Part shown: one piece after another, positions 1 through 10,190 of the stretch | Layout of the letters: each line of letters opens with the position of its first letter | Position numbering within the stretch: the first letter of the stretch is position 1 | Source: Lepidurus packardi | Taxonomy: Eukaryota > Arthropoda > Branchiopoda > Notostraca > Triopsidae | NCBI GenBank assembly: GCA_023053545.1 | Contig: JAKZAN010000003.1 | Coordinates: 219,501 to 283,500 of the forward strand | DNA: 64,000 nucleotides | Direction of reading: 5' to 3' | The notes under the pieces: model-generated | Told to the model about the DNA's origin: nothing | Seen by the model: only the letters and a program-made list of their open reading frames with translations | Databases searched by the model: none | Made by a program: the position numbers and the translations under genes

Positions 1-303
1 AAAAACAAAAAAGTTGATCTGATGAATATCGAGACTCTTATTCAAGGGTTTGCTGAAAGAGACACGGAGTTCATGGAGCAGCAAAGGCAAATTCAGAGTA
101 GCATCAAAGAAAGGACGGAAAAGGAAGATGCCTGGCGCCTAAAGGAGCAGGAGTACCGCGACAAGGAGGCCGAACGCCTTGCTAGGGATGAAGAGCGATG
201 CAAAAAAGACGAAGATAGGAAAGACAAGACGTTGGAGCTTATGGCTTTGTTGGTAGGGAACGTCTGCTCTAAGAAAAAGACGTCCCGTTCTCAAAGAAAA
301 TAA
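1..303 (+). CDS. C-terminal part of Harbinger accessory (Myb/SANT-like) protein, partial
   Basis: The frame is open from the first base of the window and stops at 301-303, so the true start lies upstream. The visible part is a strongly charged, Glu/Lys/Arg-rich helix-forming stretch that looks like a coiled coil, ending in a basic tail (KKKTSRSQRK). PIF/Harbinger transposons usually carry two genes, a DDE transposase and a Myb/SANT-like DNA-binding protein that ends in such a charged coil; in many copies the two genes are convergent, as they are here with the minus-strand transposase at 415-1603. The DNA-binding domain itself is outside the window, so the assignment rests on position and composition. 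It could instead be an unrelated coiled-coil gene. Confidence 0.5.
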   Translation, partial: KNKKVDLMNIETLIQGFAERDTEFMEQQRQIQSSIKERTEKEDAWRLKEQEYRDKEAERLARDEERCKKDEDRKDKTLELMALLVGNVCSKKKTSRSQRK

Positions 304-414
304 GAGCATGTTTCCTTTCATGTCATGTATTAGAGATGATCTCAACTTACCAGTGCAATACAAAGCCGTGCATTTCTAGAAAGTAGACGTTCGCAAAAAT
401 TTGAAAGTTGGAAA
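304..414. other. Gap between convergent Harbinger genes
   Basis: Short A/T-rich stretch between the two convergent stop codons. No recognisable feature is seen. Confidence 0.4.
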
Positions 415-1603
415 TTATAAATTTGCACACAAGGTACGACGAATCAATTCCGGGTTTGCAGCGGCTTGTGGGACGCGTGGATCTGGAATAACTTCGGCAG
501 GTCCGTCATTCTTTACAGCCATCTGGAAGCAAGAGTCAAACGTGTCGCCCTGCTCTTCGCAAATGTTGTGAAGAATGCAACACGCGTATATGACCCTGTT
601 ATCCGACGGATATTGGTGTCGTTTCTTTTGAGGAGACACCTCCATCTACACTTTAGCTTCCCGATGGCCCGTTCAACTACCATGCGATCACTGCTCAGAA
701 TGTTGTTAAAGCGTTCTTTCTCAGCAGTGATCGCATGGGTAGGTCATGAGCCAAGTAAGGGTCGGATATGCTGCATCGCCAATAAGGTAATACGGGACGT
801 TGACGTCCCCGATGAGCTTCGTGGTGTCAGGAAACAACGTTCCCTGCTGGCCAAGCTGGTACAGTTTGCTGTTGACGAAAATTCGTGCATCGTGAAGCGA
901 GCCTGGCCAGCCAGCGTTGATATTGATGAAGCGCCCTGAGAAGTCGACCACCACTTGGAGGACGACAGTGTATCCCCCATTTCGTACGCAATAATAGTCC
1001 GCACGGTATTTTGGCGGGGCCAAAATAGGAATATGCGTACCATCAATGGCACCAACGCACTGGGGGAGATTTCTACGCTCAAAGCTAGACACCGTTTCTT
1101 CCAGACGCTGGCCAGTTGGTATTGATATGATGGAGTCGCCTAGTAGAACTACCAGGGCATCGCAGGTCTCATGAAAGGCCCGCCATGCTGTAGTTCGGCC
1201 TATACCAAAGAGACCACCCAACGTCCGAAACTCAATGTTTGTTCCAAGGCGCCATAATGTGATCGCAACCCGTTTTTCGCAAGAAACAGGTACTCGGTAG
1301 TTAGTCGTCTTTTTGGCAAGCTTTTCGCGAAGAAGATTGGAAAGGTAATGGAAGGTACGACGGGTCACACGGATGTTAAGCTTCCATTCCTTGTCCGTCC
1401 ACCTTTCATTCATGATCTCTGTCCAAAAAGTGTCAGTTCTCTTAACTACCCATACCGATCGATGACAGGCTCTACTGGTTAATATTTTGTGAACCATGGT
1501 GAACTGCATCAACAACCGTTTCCTGCGAATTTCTCTAATACTTGACAGAGCCAACAGGATTTCGAAGTCGCTATTTTCGATACCGTGGTTTGAAAGCCTC
1601 TAC
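415..1603 (-). pseudogene. PIF/Harbinger DDE transposase (DDE_Tnp_4 type), broken
   Basis: The main open block (721 to about 1600 on the minus strand) has the Harbinger pattern. An N-terminal helical region is followed by the first catalytic Asp in AIDGTHIPI, a conserved tract ending in WPGSLHDARIF, and the second Asp in YLIGDAAYP. The third acidic residue is visible further on in RMVVERAIGKLK, and CCILHNICEEQGD is the typical C-terminal signature. There are at least two breaks. A stop appears right after WLMTYPCDHC near 721, at an inverted repeat, and a frameshift lies near 625-650. No ATG opens the long block: a possible splice acceptor (tacgtag) at about 1604 suggests a missing upstream exon. 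The gene converges on the accessory gene at 1-303. The family cuts and pastes at TWA targets. Confidence 0.85.
681..737. repeat. 20-bp inverted repeat inside the transposase
   Basis: Arms at 681-700 and 718-737 are reverse complements with one mismatch, separated by 17 bases. The repeat covers the point where the transposase frame is lost, so one arm may have been copied from the other in a template-switch mutation. Confidence 0.8.
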
Positions 1604-2294
1604 GTAAGACACGCTGAAACGCGATCTAGATATTGTACCAAGTATTTTAATTAATATGCATATCTAACGTATAATATAGTAGTTTATTACTGCTCTGCGA
1701 TGCAGCAAAGACCAGCAACATCTTCTGAAGTAAAAGGAATATAAAACTTTCATCCATTTCCCAAGAATTCGAGTTTGCGCTACAATAGTTTGACAATTTT
1801 GTTGTTGTTTATATATATGTCTTGCTTTTTATTAATATCACTCACTGCGATAGAACGATTTGAAGCTTATAATTACAGGTTGAATCGATATCAAGCTCAA
1901 CTCGAGTGAATAATATTATGTCAATGGGGACGCGAGTTGACTAAACCAAACACCGGTGCTGAGTTCTGGGAACTCAACACCGGTGTCGAGCTTTAAGTGG
2001 AAACACACTCTGACTGTGTCCGCTTGAGTAATGATAGAATTACCCGTGTTACTCAGGCAAGCCTGGTATCCAGACTGGGAAAAAGAAACTATAATTCTAG
2101 AATCCCTCGGAAAGAAGATGAGATTCGAGTTGGAGAATGGTGTGCCTTTAGGGAACATAAAGGGAAAAGATTTACTAAACCATCGATGGTACTCTTAGGA
2201 CGCGTTCTGGGCTTCGGCTTTTTGTAAGTAGATAAAAAAAAAAGTTCATCAATTTGAGTTGCCCAATTAATGAAAGTAATATTGGAGCCCTATG
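1604..2294. other. Harbinger flank and end region with hairpin, no gene
   Basis: No credible gene is seen. A hairpin (16-bp arms, 1951-1966 and 1970-1985, 3-base loop, one mismatch) lies here. It may be at or near the outer end of the Harbinger element, but the other end is outside the window, so its terminal repeat cannot be confirmed. Confidence 0.4.
1951..1985. repeat. Hairpin built on CACCGGTG
   Basis: Arms caccggtgctgagttc and gaactcaacaccggtg differ at one pairing position and are separated by only tgg. Possible sub-terminal hairpin of the neighbouring Harbinger element. Confidence 0.7.
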
Positions 2295-2296
2295 TA

Positions 2297-2487
2297 CAGT
2301 ACTGAAATTAAGTATCGTTCCTATGGTTTTCGAAATTGACCAATCACAGCGCTTTTCCACTGTTTGGATGGGTTTTTACATTGCTTGCCTACTTCTACGC
2401 TCAGGTAGGGTTCTCAACAAGTCCCTCCTAGTCCCCAGTTAATTAAAGAGCAGGTCAGTCAATTAAATGCTCCTTAGTAGCGAAGCT
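2297..2487 (+). repeat. Left terminal inverted repeat of Tc1-like element
   Basis: The 191 bases starting cagtactgaaatt match the reverse complement of 4343-4533 over the full length. The apparent reading frames inside are incidental. Confidence 0.93.
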
Positions 2488-2872
2488 TTCTGCGTAAAGC
2501 TCGTCTCTTTCGTGAGTCTGGTAAGAATCTTTCTGAATCTTCCTGTATAACTTGGTAAAGTTAATTAAATATTGAGAACAACAATGCTATCTGAACACAT
2601 ACTGGATCTTATGAAAGAAGGATTTCTCCGTTTTTCTTTCCGTGAAAGCGGTGCTGGGGGAAAGAACGGATATCCGTGTTGAGGGTCACGACGAAGAGGA
2701 CTTCATACTGAATATTAACAACCTTTTACTTCGCACCTAAATCAACACAGAAAAAAGTTGATTCCTTCCGACATTAATCCCTTTTCACCTGCTATATATA
2801 AACTTGAACAAAATCCAAGACGTGTTCAAACAGCCTTGATCTTCTCGAAGTTGTGTTAACTTTACCCAAGTC

Positions 2873-4263
2873 ATGGAAAGACGATTTAGAAATATTTTAC
2901 CTAGACCCCCTGTTATTCAGAATGATCTCCCGGAAGCCCAGCAGCTTGTCCGTCGTCTACCAAATCTTCGCACTAGTTACCACACTTCCGAAGTAAGCGA
3001 CTTGGAAATCTATTCTTTTGAGTTTAAACATAATCAAATTATCTAGGCAGAAAGAGGCCACATACTTGGGCTACGTAATGTTGGGGGTCCTGTGCGGGAA
3101 ACTGCCAGATTAGTCGGACGAAGCAAAACAACCGTGCGTCGGTGGGAACATCGGTTCAACGAAACCGGAAGCGTGAGAAAAAAGGTAATATCTTGAATGC
3201 CCTATTGTAATTATTCCATTTTATCGTATTCAGTGTTTTTAAAAAAAATAAAATAAAATTCATAAATAGGATATCCCTGGGCGCATTTCCACCATCTCTG
3301 AAGGAGACCGCATCCAATTGTTAGCCGTAATTCAAGAAAACCCCTTCAACAGCTCCAAAATCATAGCATCCGAAGCTGGACTAGATATTTCTCCCCAGTG
3401 GACGAATACATTGTTGAGAAGGGAAGGTTTTAAATGCTGCCGCCGCTAGTGAAGTTTTCCCTTGAGGACCGTCATAAAGAAACGCGCTCCGGCTACGCGG
3501 AGATCTATCGAGACGCGACTGAAGACTACTGGATCAACTCCGTTGTATTTTCCGATGAAACAACTCTTTCGTCCGATTGGTTCGGCCCTCAGCGAGTTTT
3601 TCGAGAGGTAAGCATCGCCGTTTTTTAAATTTGCTTTTCTTTTCTCCTTTGTCTAATCTTTGCTACCGCATGTCTGTTTTCACAGGTTAATACGCGGCTG
3701 GAAGACAGACACATCATCCAGCGCGACAGGAGCGGACGCTTTTCCGTTCCCTTGTTCGCATGGTTCAGTGGAGCCGTGGGACCTAGTCCCCTGCAAAGAA
3801 TAGATGGACGTTTCAATTCGCATCAGTATGTTGAGATGATGAGACAGGAACTTCCAATCATGCGAGATTTGCTGGGCCACCAATTTACATATCAACAAGA
3901 CAATTCTCCCATCCACACTGCAAGAATTGTGAGAGACTTCTTCCGTGAAGAAAACGTAAATCTCCTACCGCACCCCCCCAAGTCACCCGACCTAAATCCT
4001 ATCGAAAATGCTTGGGCTGAGCTGAAAAAAAATATGAAGTACTTTACTAACATCCTTAAATATAGATATCCATTTTTAATTTTTATTTAATTAGTTTTAA
4101 CGTGCGAAATGCAGAACAATTGTTTGCGGAGGCCGAGCGTGTGTGGGATAAGATGTCAGACAACATTGACTTCTGGTCCAAGCTGGCAGCATCTATGCCT
4201 AGGAGATTGGAAGAGTGTCGGGAGAACGGGGGGGGGGGGGGGGGGGGTCATACTAGCTATTGA
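2873..4263 (+). pseudogene. Tc1 transposase, DD34E, five exons, one frameshift
   Basis: Exons as read from the sequence: 2873-2992, 3047-3184, 3270-3607, 3686-4038 and 4095-4263, with introns of 54, 85, 78 and 56 bp that all begin GT and end AG. Exon 2 holds the helix-turn-helix region (ETARLVGRSKTTVRRWEHRF). The catalytic Asp residues are in VVFSDETTLS (exon 3) and QQDNSPIHTA (exon 4). The Glu is in LNPIENAWAELKK, and 34 residues separate the last two, which defines DD34E. Exon 3 is one base short of (or two over) a whole number of codons: the frame changes near 3440, so this copy is probably inactive. Exon 5 contains a run of 20 G, read as seven glycines before HTSY and the stop, where relatives usually have two or three. 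The transposase cuts and pastes at TA. Confidence 0.88.
4228..4247 (+). repeat. Run of 20 G in transposase exon 5
   Basis: A 20-base G homopolymer near the end of the Tc1 reading frame. It encodes glycines and keeps the frame. Its length may be partly a sequencing or assembly artefact. Confidence 0.85.
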
Positions 4264-4342
4264 TGAAAAATAAAGTTTCTGGATTGATGGTCGCCAAGCA
4301 TTTTCTTTGCTTTGACCTTTTGTTTGTCAGGGAAAAGGGATT

Positions 4343-4533
4343 AGCTTCGCTACTAAGGAGCATTTAATTGACTGACCTGCTCTTTAATTAACTGGGGACT
4401 AGGAGGGACTTGTTGAGAACCCTACCTGAGCGTAGAAGTAGGCAAGCAATGTAAAAACCCATCCAAACAGTGGAAAAGCGCTGTGATTGGTCAATTTCGA
4501 AAACCATAGGAACGATACTTAATTTCAGTACTT
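4343..4533 (-). repeat. Right terminal inverted repeat of Tc1-like element
   Basis: Reverse complement of 2297-2487, followed by the TA target duplication at 4534-4535. Confidence 0.93.
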
Positions 4534-4813
4534 TACATGGTATACATTCGATATGGACACTGAAGAAATCAAAGAATGTAATGTACACCAACACCAGGGA
4601 CGTAGCCACATATAAGAAAAGTACGCAACTGCGTACCAATTGCTTTCCGGAAGGGCCCCAAAATGTCAAACCAAAAAGGAAAAAGTATGCAGCTAATGAA
4701 GCTTTCTAGGAAAAAAGAACCAAGTTGAGGAATTGAACATGCATTCGTATAAATGGGACTTCTCGTTTCAAGCAAAAAAAAAGTCTCCCTCTAATTAGCA
4801 CCTAGTCCGGTTT

Positions 4814-5049
4814 GCATATAGCCAAAACCCAACCTGTACAAACCAGGATAGGGGAAATAGCATGGGGAAAGTTCTTACAGCGTTGCCACTTGATGACAAA
4901 ATTGGTGCCTATAAGAGTAAGTCCAAGTGCTGCTAAGATTTAGTGTGCTAAGATTATTACCCTAACCTAACCTAATAACCTAACCTCAACTTATTTTGAC
5001 ACGATCTGGCAACGCTGTGGTTTGTACAGGTTGGGTTTTGGCTATATGC
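4814..5049. mobile_element. 236-bp MITE with 32-bp inverted ends and 9-bp target duplication
   Basis: Perfect 32-bp terminal inverted repeats at 4814-4845 and 5018-5049 start GCATATAGCC. The same nine bases, gtccggttt, flank both ends (4805-4813 and 5050-5058). A further inverted motif, cagcgttgcca, appears inside both ends. A 9-bp duplication is typical of Mutator-like (MULE) transposons, so this is probably a non-autonomous MULE-type element, although the terminal bases do not let me name a family. It has no coding capacity. It contains a short CCTAA-rich run at about 4960-4985. Confidence 0.85.
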
Positions 5050-5058
5050 GTCCGGTTT

Positions 5059-5637
5059 CCCTTTCTTAGGAGACCAATGTCGTCGAAAGCTCGATTTGTT
5101 CACTTTTCTTCCGTTAAAACGAATCTATGTAAAGCAGTGTTGTTCCTTCGGTCAGCAAGAACTGTGTTCATCTTTCATATTTCCTAGTAAAGTGTAGATA
5201 TACACCATTCTGAGGACGGTTTCTGGTTTACTGTGGATTGTGGAAGCATTTATTACCTCAACTACATTATTGTGTTTAGAGAGGTAAGACCCGAGTCTAT
5301 GATTTATTACGAAACTACAACGTGTGCTTTAGAATGGATAAACGAAAATGTGACCCAGGGTCGGAAAAGAGAAAAAGAAAGAAAATTTGAGAAGCAGAAA
5401 ATGCCCAACTCGCTTCTTCATTGTCTAAATTTGTTATAAAGTAATTATAATTTTTATTTACTAGCTAGTGGAGGAGATTTAGTGTTATTTTTAACCATTA
5501 GTGCTTGTTTATTTTTTTACTCGTAACGTAAGGCGAACTAAACAATCATGCAAGTGTGTTACGAAATGCAGACCTGCTATATTTTTCAAACTTTTTCCCG
5601 TGAAAATCTTAGTTCAGAATAGTGTCTCAAGAGCGGT
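5059..5637. other. No recognised gene, 5' flank of hAT-like element
   Basis: A/T-rich sequence. Short open frames (for example 5233-5439) show no recognisable domain. This may be the 5' non-coding part of the following hAT-like transposon; terminal repeats were not found. Confidence 0.3.
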
Positions 5638-7857
5638 GCCCGAGCCTGATGAAATTATTTTCGACAACGAACCGGTACAAGATATTGCCACGAATGGCGA
5701 TTCTGGGCCGAGCAGCTCCATTTCAGCACACTTGTGCAACGATATTGGTCTCTTATCAAAGAAAACTTGGATGAAGCCGAAAAGGTTGAAATATTGTCTA
5801 AAGAATGGCGCCCTCCTCCCGATTACGAATATCCTAAACTCGAAATCAACGGCCGAAGTCGGCGCTTCAATCCGGGCTTATTGGACGAGTTCAAATTTGC
5901 TCGCTACTCGATGGAGTGTGATGGCTTATTCTGTGCTCCTTGCTTTGTATTCAAGCGAGACAAACGCACACTCGTTTCGAAACCTATAACAGATTGGTCA
6001 AATGCTAAGAAAATCCTAGAGAAGCATAAGACAAGCAATATACATTTGGACGCAATGTCAAAGGCTGACAATTTGCTAGCTGTCATTTCTGGCAAGCAGG
6101 AAACTTCCCTTGGTCTTCTAACAAAGGAAAATGATATGCGTATTGCGCTAAAGAAACACGCGTTTATGCGAATAGTCAATGTTGTACTGCTTTGCGGGAG
6201 AAACAATATTGCCTTGCGAGGAAGAGAGCAAACGGGTGGCAATTTCAATGCTCTACTCAGTTATACAGCTGATTTCGACCCGCTGCTTCATGAGCACATT
6301 AAAACAGGACCAAAAAATGCTCAATACACTTCTCCACAAATACAGAACGAAATTATTCATCTTGCGGGGTTGCAGATACAACGTGAAATCCTAGAAAGAG
6401 TCCGAAAGGCTGGCTACTTTGCATTAATAGCGGACGGCACGACCGACATCTCTACGAAAGAGCAGATTGCTTTGGCGGTACGATACGTTTTCACAGCTCC
6501 AGATGGCGAAGTGCAAATTCGGGAAGATTTCCTTGAATTTGTTGAGGCCCCGGAAACTACTGGTGAAAAGCTAGCCGAATTGTTCCTATTGCGATTGCAA
6601 GCTTGGGGCCTAGATGACAGCAAGCTTCGCGGCCAGGGCTATGACAGGGGCAGCAACATGTCTGGCTGTTTTAAAGGAGTTCAAGCTAGAATCACCTCTA
6701 AACTCCCAGAAGCAACCTACTTCCCCTGTAGAGCCCATGGTCTTAATACAGCCCTCGTTCACTCCTGCTCCATAAGGCAAATTGCTAATATTTTCGACGT
6801 TTGTCGAAGAACTGTTGTCATGTTAAAGTCGTCCGCTAAGCGCTACAGTGTTTTCCTACAAGAGCTTCGTGAGCTCAACGGAGTTCTATCCTACTTAGAA
6901 GACGATGAGGATGAATTGCAGCCTGATCAACAGATCAGAATCTGTACACCGGCTCCGACAAGGTGGACGAGTCAAGCCGACTGTTTTCGAGGCTTCAAGT
7001 CCAAATTTTTGGTTATTGTTAGCAGCTTGGAAAAAATCGCCGAGTCGGACAACGGAGATGCGGAACGATATTTGTTCTCAATTAAGAGATTTGAGTTCTT
7101 AGTCAGTCTTGTTTGTGCAGAGGAAGTCCTTTGCGCAACAAAATTGCTGCACGTCAACCTCCAGAGGGAAAATATTGACTTGATCGAGGCAAGCGAGGAA
7201 GCTGATATAGTTATTGGTGTGTTAACGGGTATGCGTGATAACGCAGAGGAGAAATTTCGCGAACTTTATTCCGAAGCTCGACGAATTGCCGATTCGGCAT
7301 TTATTGAAGAATCTATGCCCCGTATTTGCGGAAGTCAAACCAAACGGAGTAATGCTACATCGGGCGACCCGGAAACTTATTACAGGAGAAATGTCTTTGT
7401 CCCTTTCCTAGACCATGTGATTTCGGAACTGAAATCCCAGTTGGTGGAAAAACGACCTAAGTTTTGGGCTCAGCATCTCATACCCGCAACGGTTAAAATG
7501 CTTGATATTGCTTCCGTGCAGGGAAAAGAAAAAGTCAAAGCCATATATGAAGCCTATCAGAAAGACCTGTCACAGTTCACACTGAAGGGTTTTGAATACG
7601 AGGTCCTCTCATGGAAGACGAAGTGGCAAGACGTTAAGAAAGAGCATACACCTACGAAGATACTTGATTGTTTGTCGAGCATCAACGAGAATTATTACCC
7701 TGGAATTGCCACCATTTTCAGAGTATTGGCAACGCTGCCCGTTAGCGTTGCAACCGTAGAACGTTCATTCAGTGCCCTTCGCCGCATCAAGACTTACTTG
7801 CGGAACACAACGGGACAAACAAGACTAACTGGCCTTGCGTTGCTCAACGTGATGTGA
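5638..7857 (+). pseudogene. hAT-type transposase, ZMYM1/TTF zinc-finger-like
   Basis: The 5734-7857 block gives about 707 residues. In order it shows a TTF-type zinc-finger region (RRFNPGLLDEFKFARY then GLFCAPCFVF), a DUF4371-like RNase H fold (LIADGTTDISTKEQ, YDRGSNMSG, FPCRAHGLN, TRWTSQAD) and the hAT C-terminal dimerisation motif (ATVERSFSALRRIKTYLR). The conserved lead-in HLCNDIGLL is read in another frame just upstream, so there is one frameshift near 5745-5755. The protein also stops soon after LTGLALLNVM, earlier than relatives, right where a LINE relic begins. ZMYM1-like proteins are hAT transposase derivatives found in hundreds of copies in animals. This is a decaying transposon copy rather than a host gene. 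Confidence 0.85.
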
Positions 7858-7869
7858 TGTTGTAGGTAC

Positions 7870-9410
7870 ATACAACCCCTTTTCCCCCCCTGCTCGCAAG
7901 CGATTGATAAAGCAGCGACAGGAAAAGCAGCCCTCACCCTGGCGGAATTACAAGCTCGAACACTAATACCGATTTCAGCGTCGAGGAAAAAACCATTAAT
8001 CTTAAGAGTTTACGACAAAACAAATCATCCGGAATGGATGACTTCCTAACAATTGCTTTAAAAGATCTTTGGGAACCACTGCTAAGAAACTCGTCATATC
8101 TACTGTGCATTACTCGCCCTCGGTCACTATTCCGATGTATGGAAAAAGGCTCAAGTCTCCCACTCCACAAGCCAGGGAAGAGACTACACGATGCTTAAAA
8201 GCTTCCGGCTGATCTCTCTACTACTAATAATGGGAAATATATTAGAATAGGTCATAGCCTCTAGACCGCAAACTCAATTGCAACAAGGCAACTCCCTGTC
8301 AAACATGCTATGCTGTTTCAGACCAGGAAGTTCCACAACAGGCGCTCTTGAAACACCTAGCAATGCGGTGCTTGAAAGTTTCTACCGACATAAAGTCATA
8401 CAGCCCTAATGCTGGATATCAAGGGCGCCTTTGACAGTATGGATCATGATAGGCTGGTGATGGAGCTTCGGAAAATGTAAGTTCCTTTTAAAATAGCAGG
8501 CGGGATCAAGCGTTTGTTGAAAAATTTCAAACCACAAAGCATTAATGGCATGCAGGTGGGAAAAAAATGAAACGAAATATAATCAATGCAGAAAGGTGTA
8601 CCATAAGGTTTCCTAATCTCTCCGATTCTCCTATTGGCCTATATCAACGGGTCACTGAGCGTCACCGAACGTAAGCGCAAAAGCACTGAACATTTCACAG
8701 ACGATTAATTGCTTCCTATCAGGCTCACCCAGTGAGGGAAATATTAGACTCAACCCACAACCTGTCAGCCCTCGAAAAGTGGGCAAAACGACCGACTGGA
8801 ATTGGTGAAAGAGAAGACCGAACTAATCCACTTCTCGAGAAGACGAACGCGGGAATAAGCATCTGCTGCCTGGGGAGCCTCAATGGTCCAGCCGAAAGAG
8901 GTAGTAAGACACCATGGCACGACACATGACTCTCTGCTGCTATTAGCCCCCGTCGCAGCAGAGCAACTACACTGCAGAAAGGATTCCAAAACTATCGAAA
9001 GTCTCGAAGTCGATCAACTGTTCCACACGCTTTTTTTGGCAACGGTCATCGCAAACTGCGCTGCGGTTTCCCTATATGGTGCAGTGTCTTAGATTCGAGA
9101 TTACATGTCCTTTACTACACACATCAAGAGGGGTTGTTAACCACAACAGGTATCTTATAACAACTGTAGCCCCGAAAGTCGAGACAGGATTACCTCCTAT
9201 TGGGCTGCTCCTGGAAATAGGTTATTGTGACATTTTCCACCGGAGCAGCCAAGACAGAAGTCAACACCTCCTGAGAGAGCAAAATGCCTCATGTCGACCG
9301 CCTGGAATATACATGTACAAGCCAATTAGAAGCAATGAAATGGATAAAGTAAGAATAATGAAAAGTAGAAAAGTCGACGGGAAACAATTGAGAACCCCTT
9401 AAAAGACCTC
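7870..9410 (+). pseudogene. Decayed Jockey-type LINE, reverse transcriptase relic
   Basis: Pieces of a reverse transcriptase occur in order in changing frames: NKSSGMDDFL, LHKPGK, FRPGSSTTGAL and MLDIKGAFDSMDHDRL around 8000-8460, NLSALEKWAKR near 8765, and the C-terminal marker VETGLPPIGLLLE near 9180. These match, in order, segments of the better preserved LINEs at 15701-24583 and 47220-51931. Frameshifts and stops are frequent throughout, so this is an old copy. No ORF1, endonuclease or poly-A tail could be delimited. Confidence 0.75.
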
Positions 9411-9789
9411 TACATCTCCTAAGGATTTTTGGGAGAAACCGTTTCTGTCAAATCCCACAATAACCCCACATACCGTATCCTTTTTGAATTTAATCAGCAA
9501 CACAAAATTAATTTTAAAAAAACTCTCGGATGTCATTACACATCCCGTTACCTCTCCCAACTGAAGCCCTTAACATTACACGTGTCGAAAATGTCCAAAT
9601 TAAAACCGAAAAATACCCTTGAGCAAGGAATCACACTGGCCTTCTTACAAACGTTCAAAAACCATAAATGTAGTACACGACTAGGTACGCACGAGACGGG
9701 GTTAGGGGTCATTGTTGACATTGGATTTCCGCGATACGGTTCCAACGGTTACCTAATACAGACTCGTTCAGTTAATCACAACTATCCAT
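9411..9789. other. No recognised feature
   Basis: An open frame at 9429-9791 has no recognisable domain, and the base composition does not look coding. Nothing else is seen. Confidence 0.3.
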
Positions 9790-10190
9790 AGCTCAATACG
9801 AAAAATTTTTGCTAGCGCTGGACATCCTAATCCAAGAAGATGACACCCAAGTAAAGCAGCAAGCGACTGATAAACGATGCTTAGCTTTGACGGTGCACTA
9901 CGCGAGTCCAGAAGTGCGCGACAATATCGTCAACAGAAAGTAAAGATACATATAACTAAGGTAAAACCGCTCGCACAGGCGTACTTCCAGTCCAAATAAA
10001 ACCCGAGCTAGGGATATTCCGCTTCCGAAAGATGGAGCAAAACGATGGGGAGACGACAGACGCGTTCACTCAGACTCCGCCAACAAGCAGCGAGATGTAG
10101 CTTCAGCAACGCCGATCAAGAGATCAAACTCCAAATCATGGAAGGATATTTGCCAAGCTCTTTTCGACGTCTGTGCCTAAGAGAAAAAGT
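9790..10190 (+). mobile_element. LTR retrotransposon gag relic (Gypsy-like)
   Basis: Scattered peptide similarity to Gypsy gag cores: a stretch with RFRKMEQNDGETTDAF near 10020 followed by capsid-like sequence. It is a fossil with many breaks and no LTRs recognised nearby. Confidence 0.5.

Larger units (their letters stand above)
2297..4533 (+). mobile_element. Tc1-like DNA transposon with 191-bp terminal inverted repeats
   Basis: The element is 2,237 bp and is bounded by TA dinucleotides at 2295-2296 and 4534-4535, the target duplication of the Tc1/mariner superfamily. Its ends are 191-bp inverted repeats (2297-2487 and 4343-4533) that look almost identical by eye, apart from the outermost base, so the copy is young. 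It encodes a DD34E transposase in five exons at 2873-4263, and an AATAAA signal follows at about 4268. Such long inverted repeats occur in some Tc1 lineages, but most Tc1 elements have one exon or one intron. Confidence 0.93.

Noticed and set aside
2254-2442. Open frame repeated at 4388-4669 on the other strand
   Set aside because: It lies within the inverted repeats of the Tc1-like element; the shared peptide is only a by-product of the repeat.
5638-7857. Host ZMYM1 gene
   Set aside because: One frameshift, a shortened C-terminus and transposon surroundings fit a hAT copy better than a host gene.
9429-9791. 120-residue plus-strand frame
   Set aside because: No domain, no relative in the window, and surroundings are decayed repeats.
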